Assembly: GCA_028287745.1 (NCBI GenBank)
Contig: JAQBPB010000021.1
Coordinates: 124,001 to 188,000, forward strand
Reading direction: 5' to 3'
Length of the DNA: 64,000 nucleotides
DNA from: Chloroflexota bacterium
GTDB taxonomy: Bacteria > Chloroflexota > Chloroflexia > Chloroheliales > Chloroheliaceae
A program made the translations under genes and the position numbers. Of the stretch, positions 42,476-53,102 are shown piece after piece. The first letter of the stretch is position 1, and every line of letters starts with the position of its first letter. The notes under the pieces are model-generated. The model had not been told where the DNA came from. It did not search any database and worked only from the letters and a program-made list of their open reading frames with translations.

Positions 42476-44212
42476 TTATTTTACCTCGGCCAGCGCGGCA
42501 GTTAAAACCTTATTCGCCCGCGGCATGGCGTCTTGCAAGCCCTCACCGCTGGCCCGGTGATCTACGACCACCGCGATAGCAAAGAGCCGGTCGCCTTTGC
42601 TGGCCCAGGCGATATACCAGGCGTTATTGATATTATTACCCAGTTCAGCCGTACCGGTCTTGCCGCCAACAACGGCGCCGCTGCCCTTGAGATTGCCGCC
42701 GTTAATACCGACCCAACCTTCGGTAGCCGAAGCGGTCATTATTTCTTTAACCGTTTTGGCGGTTTCGGGACGGACCGTTTCCAACCATTTCTCCGGCTCG
42801 GTTTCTTTAATCAACTGGCCGCTGCGGGTCTTGATAGACTGGACCAGGTACGGTTTAGGCATTACACCATCGCCCCGGCCCATCGCGGCCGCTATCAGGG
42901 CGGCGTGTAAAGGCGTTAACTGGATCTGGCCCTGGCCGAAGCCCGTTTCCGCCTGGGCTACCCGGCTGGCAAGATAATCTTTGGTGCTTTCCAGCTGGCT
43001 GCGAGAAGTTTTCAGGTCGAAAGGTAATTCTTTACCGAAACCGAACTTATCGGCATAAGTCCTGAAACCCTCCGCGCCCAGTTGCAGGCCCATCTGGGCA
43101 AAGACCGCGTTAAGCGAGAACATGTAACCCTGGCGAGTGGTAAAACTGGTGTTTTTGTTGGGCCGGTTGGGGTCGTTGATCTTATAGGCATCCACTACGA
43201 AAGAGCCTTCATCTTTCCAGGCGGTATCCGGCTTGGTCTTGCCGGTGTCGAGCATACCGGCCAACGTCACCGTTTTGAAAATCGAGCCAGGTACGTAAAG
43301 TCCCTGGGTCGGCCGCATAAACAGCGGCTGGCTCTTGTCGTCGTTAAAGGCTTTCCAGCGCTGCTGGATTTGTTGAATCTGGTCGTTCCAGAGCGTATCG
43401 TCTACGGTCGGGTCAAAGACCAGTTCGGACGGGTCAAAGCGCGGGTAGCCGACCATCGCCAGCACCGCCCCGCTTTTAGCATCCAATAACACAATCGAGC
43501 CGGGTATCGGGCCGAGGGTGTCCTGGGCGAGTTGCTGGAGTTTAGGGTCAACCGTCAGATAAAGGTCGTTTCCCTGGGTAGGCTGGTTTAACAGGCTCCG
43601 CTGGAGGGTGGCGAAAGGATTGGTACCGAACTTGCCGCTCAGGTAGTCGTCGTACTGGCCTTCCAGGCCGCTGTTGCCAAACTGCAAGGGCGAGAAATAG
43701 CCCAGCAGTTGCTTGATAGGCGAGTTTTCGGCGTAAGTGCGTTTGACCAGCTTGAACTTGGAGGTAGCAATACCGGCTACTTCGTTACCGGCCGCGTCGA
43801 AAATCCGGCCGCGCTGGTTGGCGAGTGCCTGGTTAATCAGACGCGGGTCCTGGATCAACACCTCTTTGCCCCTGGAATTGACGGCGTCAAAGGGTTTTTC
43901 AATTTCGTTAGCGATGACAACTTGCTGGCGCAAAAGCTGGAGCGAAATCAGAATAAAGCCGACCATCAAGACACTGGAAACCCGCTGGACCGAGTGGCGC
44001 AGGCGGTCTTCAGGGTCAAGCCCGCGTTTCCTGGTAAAGGGCGCTTTGCCCACCCATAACAGGCCCAGTAAAGCAATCCCGGCCACCAGCAGCGAAAGCA
44101 GCCAGGTAGTGTCCTGGCGGTTATTAATCTCATTCTGGGGCCGGTAAAAAAAGCCGAAAATTACAGCGGCAGTTGCTACAAGTCCGCAAAAAAAACGAAA
44201 TGTACTTCTCAT
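42476..44212 (-). CDS. Class B penicillin-binding protein
   Basis: A 578-residue transpeptidase that cross-links peptidoglycan outside the membrane. An N-terminal membrane anchor region is followed by the transpeptidase domain with Ser310-x2-Lys313, Ser366-x-Asn368 and Lys518-Thr-Gly520. It resembles the PbpA type. It is coupled to the upstream RodA/FtsW gene (one base between stop and start), the usual synthase-transpeptidase pair. Confidence 0.95.
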   Translation of the reverse strand: MRSTFRFFCGLVATAAVIFGFFYRPQNEINNRQDTTWLLSLLVAGIALLGLLWVGKAPFTRKRGLDPEDRLRHSVQRVSSVLMVGFILISLQLLRQQVVIANEIEKPFDAVNSRGKEVLIQDPRLINQALANQRGRIFDAAGNEVAGIATSKFKLVKRTYAENSPIKQLLGYFSPLQFGNSGLEGQYDDYLSGKFGTNPFATLQRSLLNQPTQGNDLYLTVDPKLQQLAQDTLGPIPGSIVLLDAKSGAVLAMVGYPRFDPSELVFDPTVDDTLWNDQIQQIQQRWKAFNDDKSQPLFMRPTQGLYVPGSIFKTVTLAGMLDTGKTKPDTAWKDEGSFVVDAYKINDPNRPNKNTSFTTRQGYMFSLNAVFAQMGLQLGAEGFRTYADKFGFGKELPFDLKTSRSQLESTKDYLASRVAQAETGFGQGQIQLTPLHAALIAAAMGRGDGVMPKPYLVQSIKTRSGQLIKETEPEKWLETVRPETAKTVKEIMTASATEGWVGINGGNLKGSGAVVGGKTGTAELGNNINNAWYIAWASKGDRLFAIAVVVDHRASGEGLQDAMPRANKVLTAALAEVK

Positions 44213-44213
44213 T

Positions 44214-45509
44214 CTAAGATCTATCCCCTCCAGCCGGGTTTGACTCGGCTGAAATTCTAATTAGTATCCCGGCAATGGCAAAGTTTACCAGTAGAGAACT
44301 TCCTCCATAACTGATAAAAGGTAAGGTCATACCGGTCAGGGGAATCAGCTTGGTTACCCCGCCAATGATGATAAAGGTCTGCAAACCCAGCAGCGAGGCC
44401 AGGCCAATTGACAGGAACTGGTAGAAGCCGTTACGGGCTTGCAGGGCGATATGAAAGCAGCGGTAGATCAGCAGGACATAGAGCGCAATAATGCCCAGCG
44501 TACCGGCCAGGCCCATTTCTTCGCCAATAGCGGCAAAGACGTAATCGGTATGGACTTCCGGGATGGAGTTAGGCGCGCCGTACCCAAGCCCCTTGCCAAA
44601 CACGCCGCCCTGGGCAAAACCAAACAGGGCCTGGACGATCTGGTAGGCCCGGTCCTGCCCTTCCGGCCAGGGGTTGGTCCAGGCGATGATGCGGGTTTGC
44701 ACGTGATTAAATTCCTGGTAGGCCAGGAAGGAAGCCAGCCCGAACGCCGTTATACCGGCCAGGACATACCAGGCCCGGCCGCTGGCAACATACAGCATTA
44801 TCAAAAAGACGCCAAAGAAAAGCTGGGCCGGTCCGAGGTCTTTCTGGAAAAAGAGCAGGCCCATTGAAATAGCCCACATGGCAACCATGGGCAGTAAATA
44901 GGGCAGCGGCGGAAAAGGAATCCCAAAAATTTTGAAGGGCGCCTGGAGCAAGTCGCGCTTGTCATCAAGGTACCCGGCCAGGAAGATTACCAGGCAGACC
45001 TTGAGCAGTTCGCCGGGCTGGAAGCTGAAAAAGCCCAGGTTGAACCAGAGCCTGGCCCCGTTTACCTCGGTCCCGGCGACTGCCGCCCCCCCGGTCAGGG
45101 CTAAACCAATGACCAGGAAGGTATACTTATAGCGTTTCAGGCGCATTACATTACGCAGGCCAATCACTACCCCGATAAAGACCAGGTAGCTTAAACCAAT
45201 CCAGATTACCTGGCGGCTGGCAATGTTTCCCGTCCTGACGGTTTCAAGGCGCTGTGACATGATCAGGCCAAAGGCGGTCAGGCCCGATACCAGCGGCAGC
45301 AGCATTTGGTCGCTGCGCGGCAGGGTGAAAGTCAGGGTGAGATGGGCCGCGATCAGCAGGCCAAAAAAAACAAAGGTCATCCAGAGGTCTTTGGCATCCC
45401 AGTTCACTTGCTGGCGCGGGACCAGGATAACCATCAGCATACCGATGACCGGCAGCATGGCGGGCACAATCAGTAATTGAATTTCTGTAAGGCGTAAATT
45501 CTTTCGCAT
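44214..45509 (-). CDS. RodA/FtsW-family peptidoglycan polymerase
   Basis: A 431-residue SEDS-family membrane protein with about ten helices. The conserved GYGAPNSIPEVHTDYVFAAI-like segment near the large extracytoplasmic loop and the GMTLPFISYGGSS end are family marks. It polymerises lipid II and acts with the class B PBP that follows. The sequence does not say whether it serves division or elongation; pairing with a PbpA-like PBP recalls the actinobacterial RodA-PbpA pair. Confidence 0.95.
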   Translation of the reverse strand: MRKNLRLTEIQLLIVPAMLPVIGMLMVILVPRQQVNWDAKDLWMTFVFFGLLIAAHLTLTFTLPRSDQMLLPLVSGLTAFGLIMSQRLETVRTGNIASRQVIWIGLSYLVFIGVVIGLRNVMRLKRYKYTFLVIGLALTGGAAVAGTEVNGARLWFNLGFFSFQPGELLKVCLVIFLAGYLDDKRDLLQAPFKIFGIPFPPLPYLLPMVAMWAISMGLLFFQKDLGPAQLFFGVFLIMLYVASGRAWYVLAGITAFGLASFLAYQEFNHVQTRIIAWTNPWPEGQDRAYQIVQALFGFAQGGVFGKGLGYGAPNSIPEVHTDYVFAAIGEEMGLAGTLGIIALYVLLIYRCFHIALQARNGFYQFLSIGLASLLGLQTFIIIGGVTKLIPLTGMTLPFISYGGSSLLVNFAIAGILIRISAESNPAGGDRS

Positions 45510-45529
45510 TAGTTCCGTTTCATACTAAA

Positions 45530-45560
45530 AACCGGGCAAACGTAACAACGCTGCCCGGTT
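45530..45560 (-). terminator. Terminator upstream of rodA
   Basis: AACCGGGCA (45530-45538) pairs with TGCCCGGTT (45552-45560). On the minus strand a T-run follows, ending the transcript of the 50-aa gene. Confidence 0.8.
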
Positions 45561-45649
45561 CGTTCCTTAGCTTATGCTAACAAATCAGGAGTTAACCAGA
45601 ATAAAAAGAAAATAATCCAGATTGCTTAGTCCGGGGAAAAAGCGCGCTT

Positions 45650-45802
45650 CTAGGAACGGTCCCTGCGTTCGGGGCGTGGTTCCTCTACGCGGATGGGTAT
45701 TTTAACCCGCTTTTCTTCCTCGGCCTTGTTTTGTTTTTCAATAGCTTTGGCAGCAGTTACTGCAGCGGCTACAGCGGCGATTGCTGCTAACAAGAGTTCC
45801 AT
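45650..45802 (-). CDS. 50-aa small membrane-type protein
   Basis: A 50-residue protein. Residues 2-20 are an Ala/Leu/Val-rich membrane helix (MELLLAAIAAVAAAVTAAK) and the rest is highly charged (EKQNKAEEEKR... PERRDRS). AAAGG lies about 8 bases before the ATG at 45802, and a rho-independent hairpin follows the gene, so it is a genuine transcription unit. I recognise no family. Its topology recalls small membrane regulators. It lies upstream of the RodA/PBP operon. Confidence 0.7.
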   Translation of the reverse strand: MELLLAAIAAVAAAVTAAKAIEKQNKAEEEKRVKIPIRVEEPRPERRDRS

Positions 45803-46300
45803 TTTACAAACCTTTCTAAGTATTCCGGAGCTTGCTAACTCTCAAATTGCTAGATGCAAGAAATATTCCAATATTTAGAATTATGCCACAGTTACATTAC
45901 GATAAATATTACGATTTTGTAACCTTTAGCTTCCTGGAAACAACCTATAACCTCGCATAGCGAGGCTGGTAATTTGTATAGTTTAATCTAACTTTTTTAA
46001 ACATGCAAGAGTAAATTTAATTTAAGGCGCTTTTCTAACTTTTCTGTAATGTTTTGCTTAACTAATAGCGCGCTTTCCATAATATATATGTGAAAACCAC
46101 TGCATCCAGATGGGTTCTACTTTTCTCTTGCGTTTACTTTTCTCTTGCCCGGATTCTTTCCGGGAGGAAAAATGGAAGATACAAGGGAAAGATTAAAGGT
46201 AGGTTTTTGGCGATTGCTTAGGACCTACCTTTACTTTTGTCTTTATTGCCTGGCCGGGACAAGTTATTGATTATCGTAATTCCCGATCAAAGCGCGTAAC
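45803..46300. other. Gap with hairpins and a possible micro-ORF
   Basis: This 498-base gap has a hairpin CCTCGC/GCGAGG at 45951-45965, two ACTTTTCTCTTGC direct repeats (46129-46141, 46146-46158), and a CCCGG/CCGGG hairpin. A 32-codon frame (46172-46270) follows GGGAGGAAAA. A 10-bp stem (46195-46204 with 46223-46232) lies inside it and is better explained as the terminator of the deacetylase gene. Confidence 0.5.
46195..46232 (-). terminator. Hairpin downstream of the deacetylase gene
   Basis: AAAGGTAGGT (46195-46204) pairs with ACCTACCTTT (46223-46232) around an 18-nt loop, about 70 bases past the deacetylase stop. Confidence 0.5.
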
Positions 46301-47368
46301 CTAGCGGATAAGTTGGGATACGGTCACTACCTTGAAACCGCGTGAAGTCAGGTTTTGGAGTATAGCCGGAAAGGCCTCACCGGAACCCGCGCTGCCAAGG
46401 TGCATCAGGATAATTTGACCGTCCAACTGGGCGTCGGTCTGCTTGGTAATGCGGTCAATCAAAAACTGGGCGCTCTTTGGCTGGCCGACCGAGTCAAGGC
46501 TGTCAATGGTCCAGTAAATCGAACGGTAGCCCAGGCTGTTGACGACCTGGACGCTTTTGCTGTTGCGGGCTCCATAAGGAAAACGCATCAGCGGCTTGGT
46601 GGTTTCGCCGCTATAGCGGGCCAGCAAGGCATCGGTCCGGTTTAATTCGTCCTTGATTTCTTCTTCGCTCAACTTGGTAAAGTCGGCATGGCTCCAACTG
46701 TGATTGGCAATTTCCATCCCGCTGGCCGCAATTTGCTGCACATAACTCGGGTTTTGCTGGGCCCACGTGCCGGTCAGGAAGAAAGTAACTTTAATGCCGG
46801 TCTTGTTCAAAGCGGCAATCATCTTCGGGAAGGCCACTGCATCCGCGCCCGCATCCAGGGTAATCGCGACCTGTTTCCGGCCGGTACGCCCGCGGACTAT
46901 CTCACTCAGGGCCGGGTTGGCTGGTGCGGCGGTCGCCGGGACTTTGGTCGGCGCTTTAGTCGGCGCGGTAGTCTTAGGCGCGGGCGTCCCGGTCGGGGCC
47001 GCTTTTACAGTCGGTCTGGGTGTGGCGGTCAGCAACGCCCCGGTAGTAGGCGGTACAGCCGTTGGGCTGGGCTCGGCGGTAGGTGGCACCGGGGTGGGCG
47101 CTTCAGTGGTCGGCGGTACGGCTGTATTGGTCGGCAAAGGCGTGCTGGTTGCAATGGCGGCAATTGCCGGTGTCGAAGTAGCAGCCTGGTTAGCCGTAGG
47201 CACGACGGTAGCGGTGGTGGTTGTTTGCCCGGTCGGGTTAAACGGCACAAGCTCACCTGAATTAGCATTAGCTGCCGAGTTAGTGCCGGGTGTCGCTGAA
47301 TCGGAACATGCCGACAGGAGTAAGCAAAGGATAATAGTAAAAGAGGCCAGGAAATGCAGTTTTTTCAA
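46301..47368 (-). CDS. Polysaccharide deacetylase lipoprotein
   Basis: A 355-residue lipoprotein. The signal helix ends in the lipobox LLSAC, followed by a 110-residue Thr/Pro/Ala-rich linker and a NodB-type deacetylase domain. Motif 1 is TLDAGAD (TFDDG in most relatives, so one Asp is Ala) and motif 2 is HSWSH, the metal ligands. It likely removes acetyl groups from peptidoglycan or another glycan outside the cell. I start it at TTG 47368 because GGAG precedes it and the signal peptide then begins with the usual MKK; an ATG at 47386 is possible. Confidence 0.88.
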   Translation of the reverse strand: MKKLHFLASFTIILCLLLSACSDSATPGTNSAANANSGELVPFNPTGQTTTTATVVPTANQAATSTPAIAAIATSTPLPTNTAVPPTTEAPTPVPPTAEPSPTAVPPTTGALLTATPRPTVKAAPTGTPAPKTTAPTKAPTKVPATAAPANPALSEIVRGRTGRKQVAITLDAGADAVAFPKMIAALNKTGIKVTFFLTGTWAQQNPSYVQQIAASGMEIANHSWSHADFTKLSEEEIKDELNRTDALLARYSGETTKPLMRFPYGARNSKSVQVVNSLGYRSIYWTIDSLDSVGQPKSAQFLIDRITKQTDAQLDGQIILMHLGSAGSGEAFPAILQNLTSRGFKVVTVSQLIR

Positions 47369-47521
47369 AATGAATACTCCATACATACGGGTAACAAAGG
47401 TCAGGAATTATTAAGCTTCTAATAGATTAACGCTTTTAAGGAACGCCGGTTACGTCAGGGGACCCATCTATATAGGAAAGACGCTAGGCGGCAGAAAAAA
47501 ACAAAAAAAAGCGAAGGTAAA

Positions 47522-47598
<77 letters not shown>

Positions 47599-47779
47599 CC
47601 TTTACTCCTTCGCTGCTATAGGGTCGATTATAGCACGGTGCCAGGCGGTTCGCAAGCAAAATTGGCTTGAACAAGTAGCTAAACATAAGTCCCGGCAAGC
47701 CGGTAAATAAATCGAAATTGGCTAATTCTGTAATTTGTGCAGTGCTTAAAGTCCGGGAAAACCGGGGTGTTATAAAAAG

Positions 47780-47800
47780 TTATCCACTTTTTGTGGATAG
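47780..47800. promoter_or_regulatory. Inverted pair of DnaA-box-like sites
   Basis: TTATCCACT (47780-47788) and its inverted partner TGTGGATAG (47792-47800), each one mismatch from TTATCCACA, face each other upstream of the dnaN promoter. The pair could bind DnaA and control dnaN or form part of an origin. Confidence 0.55.
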
Positions 47801-47862
47801 GTCTGGATAACTTTAAATATTTTAACTATGTCTAAATTCGTGCACCAAAAGTTTATTAAACT

Positions 47863-47890
47863 TTGTCATGTGTGGGCTTTATGTTATAAT
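47863..47890 (+). promoter_or_regulatory. Promoter of dnaN
   Basis: TTGTCA (47863-47868), a 16-base spacer and TATAAT (47885-47890). The leader to the ATG at 48061 is about 165 bases. Confidence 0.7.
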
Positions 47891-48060
47891 CCAAAATCAC
47901 AGTATCATCGCTTGCGCTGGGTGCTTTTATCAGTCGCGGCTAACCCACTTATGAAAAAATAGCTGTATTTATCACTCGCGCCCGCTCGCGCCGGTCTATA
48001 TTATGGTCGGCGGCGGGACAAAGCTATAATTACACAGGATCAAAAAGGAGCGTAGCAGTC

Positions 48061-49224
48061 ATGAAGGTAAGTTGCCAGCAGGAACAACTTGCGAAAGGAC
48101 TTTCCATTGTCGGGCGGGCAGTCTCGACCAAAACTACTTTGCCGGTTCTCAATAATATCTTGCTTGCTACGGATAAAGAAGAAGGCGGGCGGTTAAAACT
48201 GGCGGCTACTAACCTTGAAATTTCGATTACGGTCTGGGTCCCGGCCCAGGTGCAAGAAGAAGGCGAAATCACGGTCCCGGCCCGCCTGTTGAGTGAATTT
48301 GTAAGCAGCCTCAGCAGCCAGGGCAAAGAAAGCACCGTCCAGCTTACGTTGGACCAGCCTACCCTGACCCTGCATGTCAAGGGCGGACGCTACGAAGCCA
48401 ATGTCAAAGGCATCGCCTCGGAAGATTTCCCCAGCATTCAGTCGGTTTCCAATTCCACCAATAATATTTCAATTGAAGCCGGAGTCTTAAAGGAAGCGAT
48501 CAACCAGGTCGCTTTTGCCGCTTCTACCGACGAAACCCGGCCGGTCCTGACCGGTATTTTTGCCAATTTCTCGGACAGCAAAGTAATCCTGGCCGCCGCC
48601 GATAGTTTCCGGCTGGCCGTCCGGACGGCCTCGCTTGCCAGCGAAGTCAGCCAGGCTTTCACAGCCATCTTACCGGCCCGCGCTATGACCGAGTTGGCCC
48701 GCATTATTCCTGATGATGAAAGTATGGTCGAGATTAGCGTCAATGCTAACAAGAGCCAGGCCCTTTTCAAGACCGATACGGTCCATTTCACCAGCAGCCT
48801 GATTGAAGGCAATTTCCCTAACTACCAGCAGATTATCCCTAAAGCCTATCAGACCCGGGCCGTACTGGAAACCAGTTCGCTCAACCAGGCCGTCCGTACT
48901 GCCGGTATTTTCGCCAAAGATAGCGGCGGCAACATCGTCAAGCTTTCGATAATTCCTGGCGAAGATGTAACCCCTGGCAGCCTCTTGCTGACCGCGAACG
49001 CAGCCGAAGTCGGCGACAACCGCAACGAAATTGACGCGAGTGTCGATGGACAGAACGCCCAGATTGCCTTTAACGCCAAGTATATGATTGATGTGCTAAA
49101 CGTCATCACTACCGGGCAGGTCGCCCTGGAACTACAATCGCCCAGCAACCCCGGCGTCGTCCGGCCGGTTGGCAAAGATGACTACGTGCATGTAATCATG
49201 CCTATGCACCTGGCTCCTCGTTAA
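48061..49224 (+). CDS. dnaN: DNA polymerase III beta clamp
   Basis: The 387-residue sliding clamp holds DNA polymerase on DNA. The three repeated clamp domains are visible, beginning KVSCQQEQLAKGL and LPVLNNILL in the first, and the C-terminus ends in the PMHL(A/P) clamp signature region. AAAGGAG precedes the ATG. It is followed by ligA after 10 bases. DnaA-type boxes lie upstream, but dnaA itself is not in this window. Confidence 0.97.
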   Translation: MKVSCQQEQLAKGLSIVGRAVSTKTTLPVLNNILLATDKEEGGRLKLAATNLEISITVWVPAQVQEEGEITVPARLLSEFVSSLSSQGKESTVQLTLDQPTLTLHVKGGRYEANVKGIASEDFPSIQSVSNSTNNISIEAGVLKEAINQVAFAASTDETRPVLTGIFANFSDSKVILAAADSFRLAVRTASLASEVSQAFTAILPARAMTELARIIPDDESMVEISVNANKSQALFKTDTVHFTSSLIEGNFPNYQQIIPKAYQTRAVLETSSLNQAVRTAGIFAKDSGGNIVKLSIIPGEDVTPGSLLLTANAAEVGDNRNEIDASVDGQNAQIAFNAKYMIDVLNVITTGQVALELQSPSNPGVVRPVGKDDYVHVIMPMHLAPR

Positions 49225-49228
49225 ATAA

Positions 49229-51373
<2,145 letters not shown>

Positions 51374-51386
51374 CAGGTAGGAAAAA

Positions 51387-51614
51387 ATGCCATTTACCGA
51401 ACCGAAACGGACGGATGATTCAACCGATAGAGTGCGCAAGATTGCCCGATTGGCAACCCTTTTGCTCGAATTGCGGACTGAGTACGAGCGGCGGCCCCGG
51501 ACTGATTTGTTAGTCCAGATTAAAGAACGTGCCGCCGAATTAAACGAACAGGCAAGCCACTTGCCTGGTGCTAACGATACTTCACCACCCGCTTTACCCA
51601 ACACTTTAGGTTAA
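51387..51614 (+). CDS. Small hypothetical protein downstream of ligA
   Basis: A 75-residue, charged, mostly helical protein of unknown family (residues about 15-55 read as an amphipathic helix). It begins 14 bases after the ligA stop with AGGTAGGA about 6 bases before the ATG, and ends before a terminator, so it is the last gene of the dnaN-ligA operon. I cannot assign a function. Confidence 0.7.
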   Translation: MPFTEPKRTDDSTDRVRKIARLATLLLELRTEYERRPRTDLLVQIKERAAELNEQASHLPGANDTSPPALPNTLG

Positions 51615-51662
51615 AACACTTTTCTCCGTATCGGTAAATTCGACTGAATAAATAACTTATTC

Positions 51663-51693
51663 AAAATTACAGGTTCCGCCTGTAATTTTTTTA
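51663..51693 (+). terminator. Terminator of the dnaN-ligA operon
   Basis: An 11-bp stem (51663-51673 with 51679-51689) around a TTCCG loop, followed by T. Confidence 0.9.
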
Positions 51694-51812
51694 TTAATCC
51701 CGGCGTTTCAAAGGACAAACACATCGCAAAGGCGACCAGGTGAAATCATCACCGGGCCTGGTTGAATTGGTAAAGTCTTTCTTATTATTAAGATGAAACG
51801 GAGTGTCCTGAA

Positions 51813-52817
51813 ATGATTTCAAAGCGCTGGGTATTTCTCCGGTCCGCTGGCAAACACCGCTGGCTCCTGGTTTCGGCCGGACTGGTCGCGGTTATATTAA
51901 TTTCAATGGTGGCCGGTATTATTTCTAACAGGTCCGATAAGACCCTGCCTTTTACCGGGCAAAGTGAAACCGCCAGGACTAATCCGGCGACCCCGGTGGG
52001 CGGTCCGACCGCTGCGACCGGTTCCGCGAGTGCCCCGGTGGTGGGTAAAGGCAATCCGGCCGCCGCACCATCTGACAGTACCGGTGCCCAGAGTGCCGCG
52101 TTAAACCAGCCGCTTCCGCCCGACCGCCTGATTGTCCGCAACGCGACCGTATCGCTGGCCGCTGACGATGTGGAAAAGACCCTGTTAGAGATAAAAGCCC
52201 TGGCCGTTGAAAAGACCGGCTCGGTCTTTCAGTCCAGTTCTACCATTCGTGAAAATAAAACTTACGCCGCCCTGACAATTCAGGTGCCTTCCGGCGCTTT
52301 TGACGATACCATGAACCGCCTGCGGAAGTTAACCGGCGTGAAAGTCGAGAGCGAGAACAGCACCAGCCAGGACGTGACCGAAGAATATATTGATTTGAAA
52401 GCTCAGGTGACTAATTTGCAGGCGACCGAAACCGAATTGGTCCGGCTGCTGGGCAAGACTAACAGCGTGGGTGAAATCCTGTCGGTGCAGCGTGAGCTTA
52501 CCAATGTGAGGGGCGAGATTGACCGGCGGCAGGGACGGCTCAATTACCTGGCGAAAAAGACCGATATGTCGAGTATTACGGTTAATATCTCCCCGGTGCT
52601 GCCCGCCGGTACTAAAGTTTCCGATACTAATGGTTGGGACCCGCTGGGAGTTTTGCAAACAGCCTGGGCCGGTTCGGTTAAAGGTTTGCAGGGCCTCTTT
52701 ACGGTATTAATCACGCTGGGTGCCTGGGCTATCTGGTTGGGCCCCATCTTCCTGGTTGGCTACCTGGTTTACCGCCGGGCGACCCGCTCACGGCCAGCCG
52801 CCGGTCCAACGGTTTAA
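51813..52817 (+). CDS. DUF4349 membrane protein
   Basis: A 334-residue protein with an N-terminal membrane helix (about 16-38), a Pro/Ala-rich linker, the DUF4349 domain (about 105-255), and a C-terminal helix (about 290-318). Its middle contains a long helical hairpin with the LKAQVTNLQATETELVRLL heptads. It is likely an envelope protein, function unknown. Several DnaA boxes lie just downstream, which is likely a coincidence of position. Confidence 0.85.
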   Translation: MISKRWVFLRSAGKHRWLLVSAGLVAVILISMVAGIISNRSDKTLPFTGQSETARTNPATPVGGPTAATGSASAPVVGKGNPAAAPSDSTGAQSAALNQPLPPDRLIVRNATVSLAADDVEKTLLEIKALAVEKTGSVFQSSSTIRENKTYAALTIQVPSGAFDDTMNRLRKLTGVKVESENSTSQDVTEEYIDLKAQVTNLQATETELVRLLGKTNSVGEILSVQRELTNVRGEIDRRQGRLNYLAKKTDMSSITVNISPVLPAGTKVSDTNGWDPLGVLQTAWAGSVKGLQGLFTVLITLGAWAIWLGPIFLVGYLVYRRATRSRPAAGPTV

Positions 52818-52831
52818 CCCGTCTTTTTTGA

Positions 52832-52884
52832 GCCCTTTAAGACTATAAAGTGGAAAACTTAATCCGCTTCCAGTCTTAAAGGGC
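52832..52884. terminator. Inverted repeat past the DUF4349 gene
   Basis: A perfect 13-bp inverted repeat (52832-52844 with 52872-52884) with a 27-nt loop follows the stop. No T-run is seen, so it may be an origin-associated or transcript-processing structure rather than a plain terminator. Confidence 0.5.
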
Positions 52885-52908
52885 ATTTATGCACATGCAT
52901 ATCCCCAC

Positions 52909-52958
52909 TTATCCACAGTTATCCACAGTTATCCACACAATTGTCATGTTTTTCCACA
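52909..52958 (+). promoter_or_regulatory. DnaA-box cluster, candidate origin element
   Basis: Three perfect TTATCCACA boxes stand in tandem at 52909-52917, 52919-52927 and 52929-52937, spaced exactly 10 bases, which is one helical turn. A near-box TTTTCCACA lies at 52950-52958. AT-rich sequence (about 52980-53030) follows, as in an unwinding region. With dnaN and ligA nearby this is a plausible replication origin or DnaA-controlled site. Confidence 0.65.
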
Positions 52959-53064
52959 AATTCCAATCTTTAAAGTGGATTTCTTTATAAATGTCCAATC
53001 TTTCCAGTAAGCATTAATAACTTCCCCGGCCTCGCGGAAAAAGGTCAAAAACCGAACAAATATG

Positions 53065-53093
53065 TTGACGAATTAAGCTGAAAGTGCTAAAGT
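53065..53093 (+). promoter_or_regulatory. Promoter of the sbcD gene
   Basis: TTGACG (53065-53070), a 17-base spacer and TAAAGT (53088-53093). The expected start of transcription is only a few bases before the ATG at 53103, so the mRNA may be leaderless. Confidence 0.6.
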
Positions 53094-53102
53094 TTATAGC
53101 AT

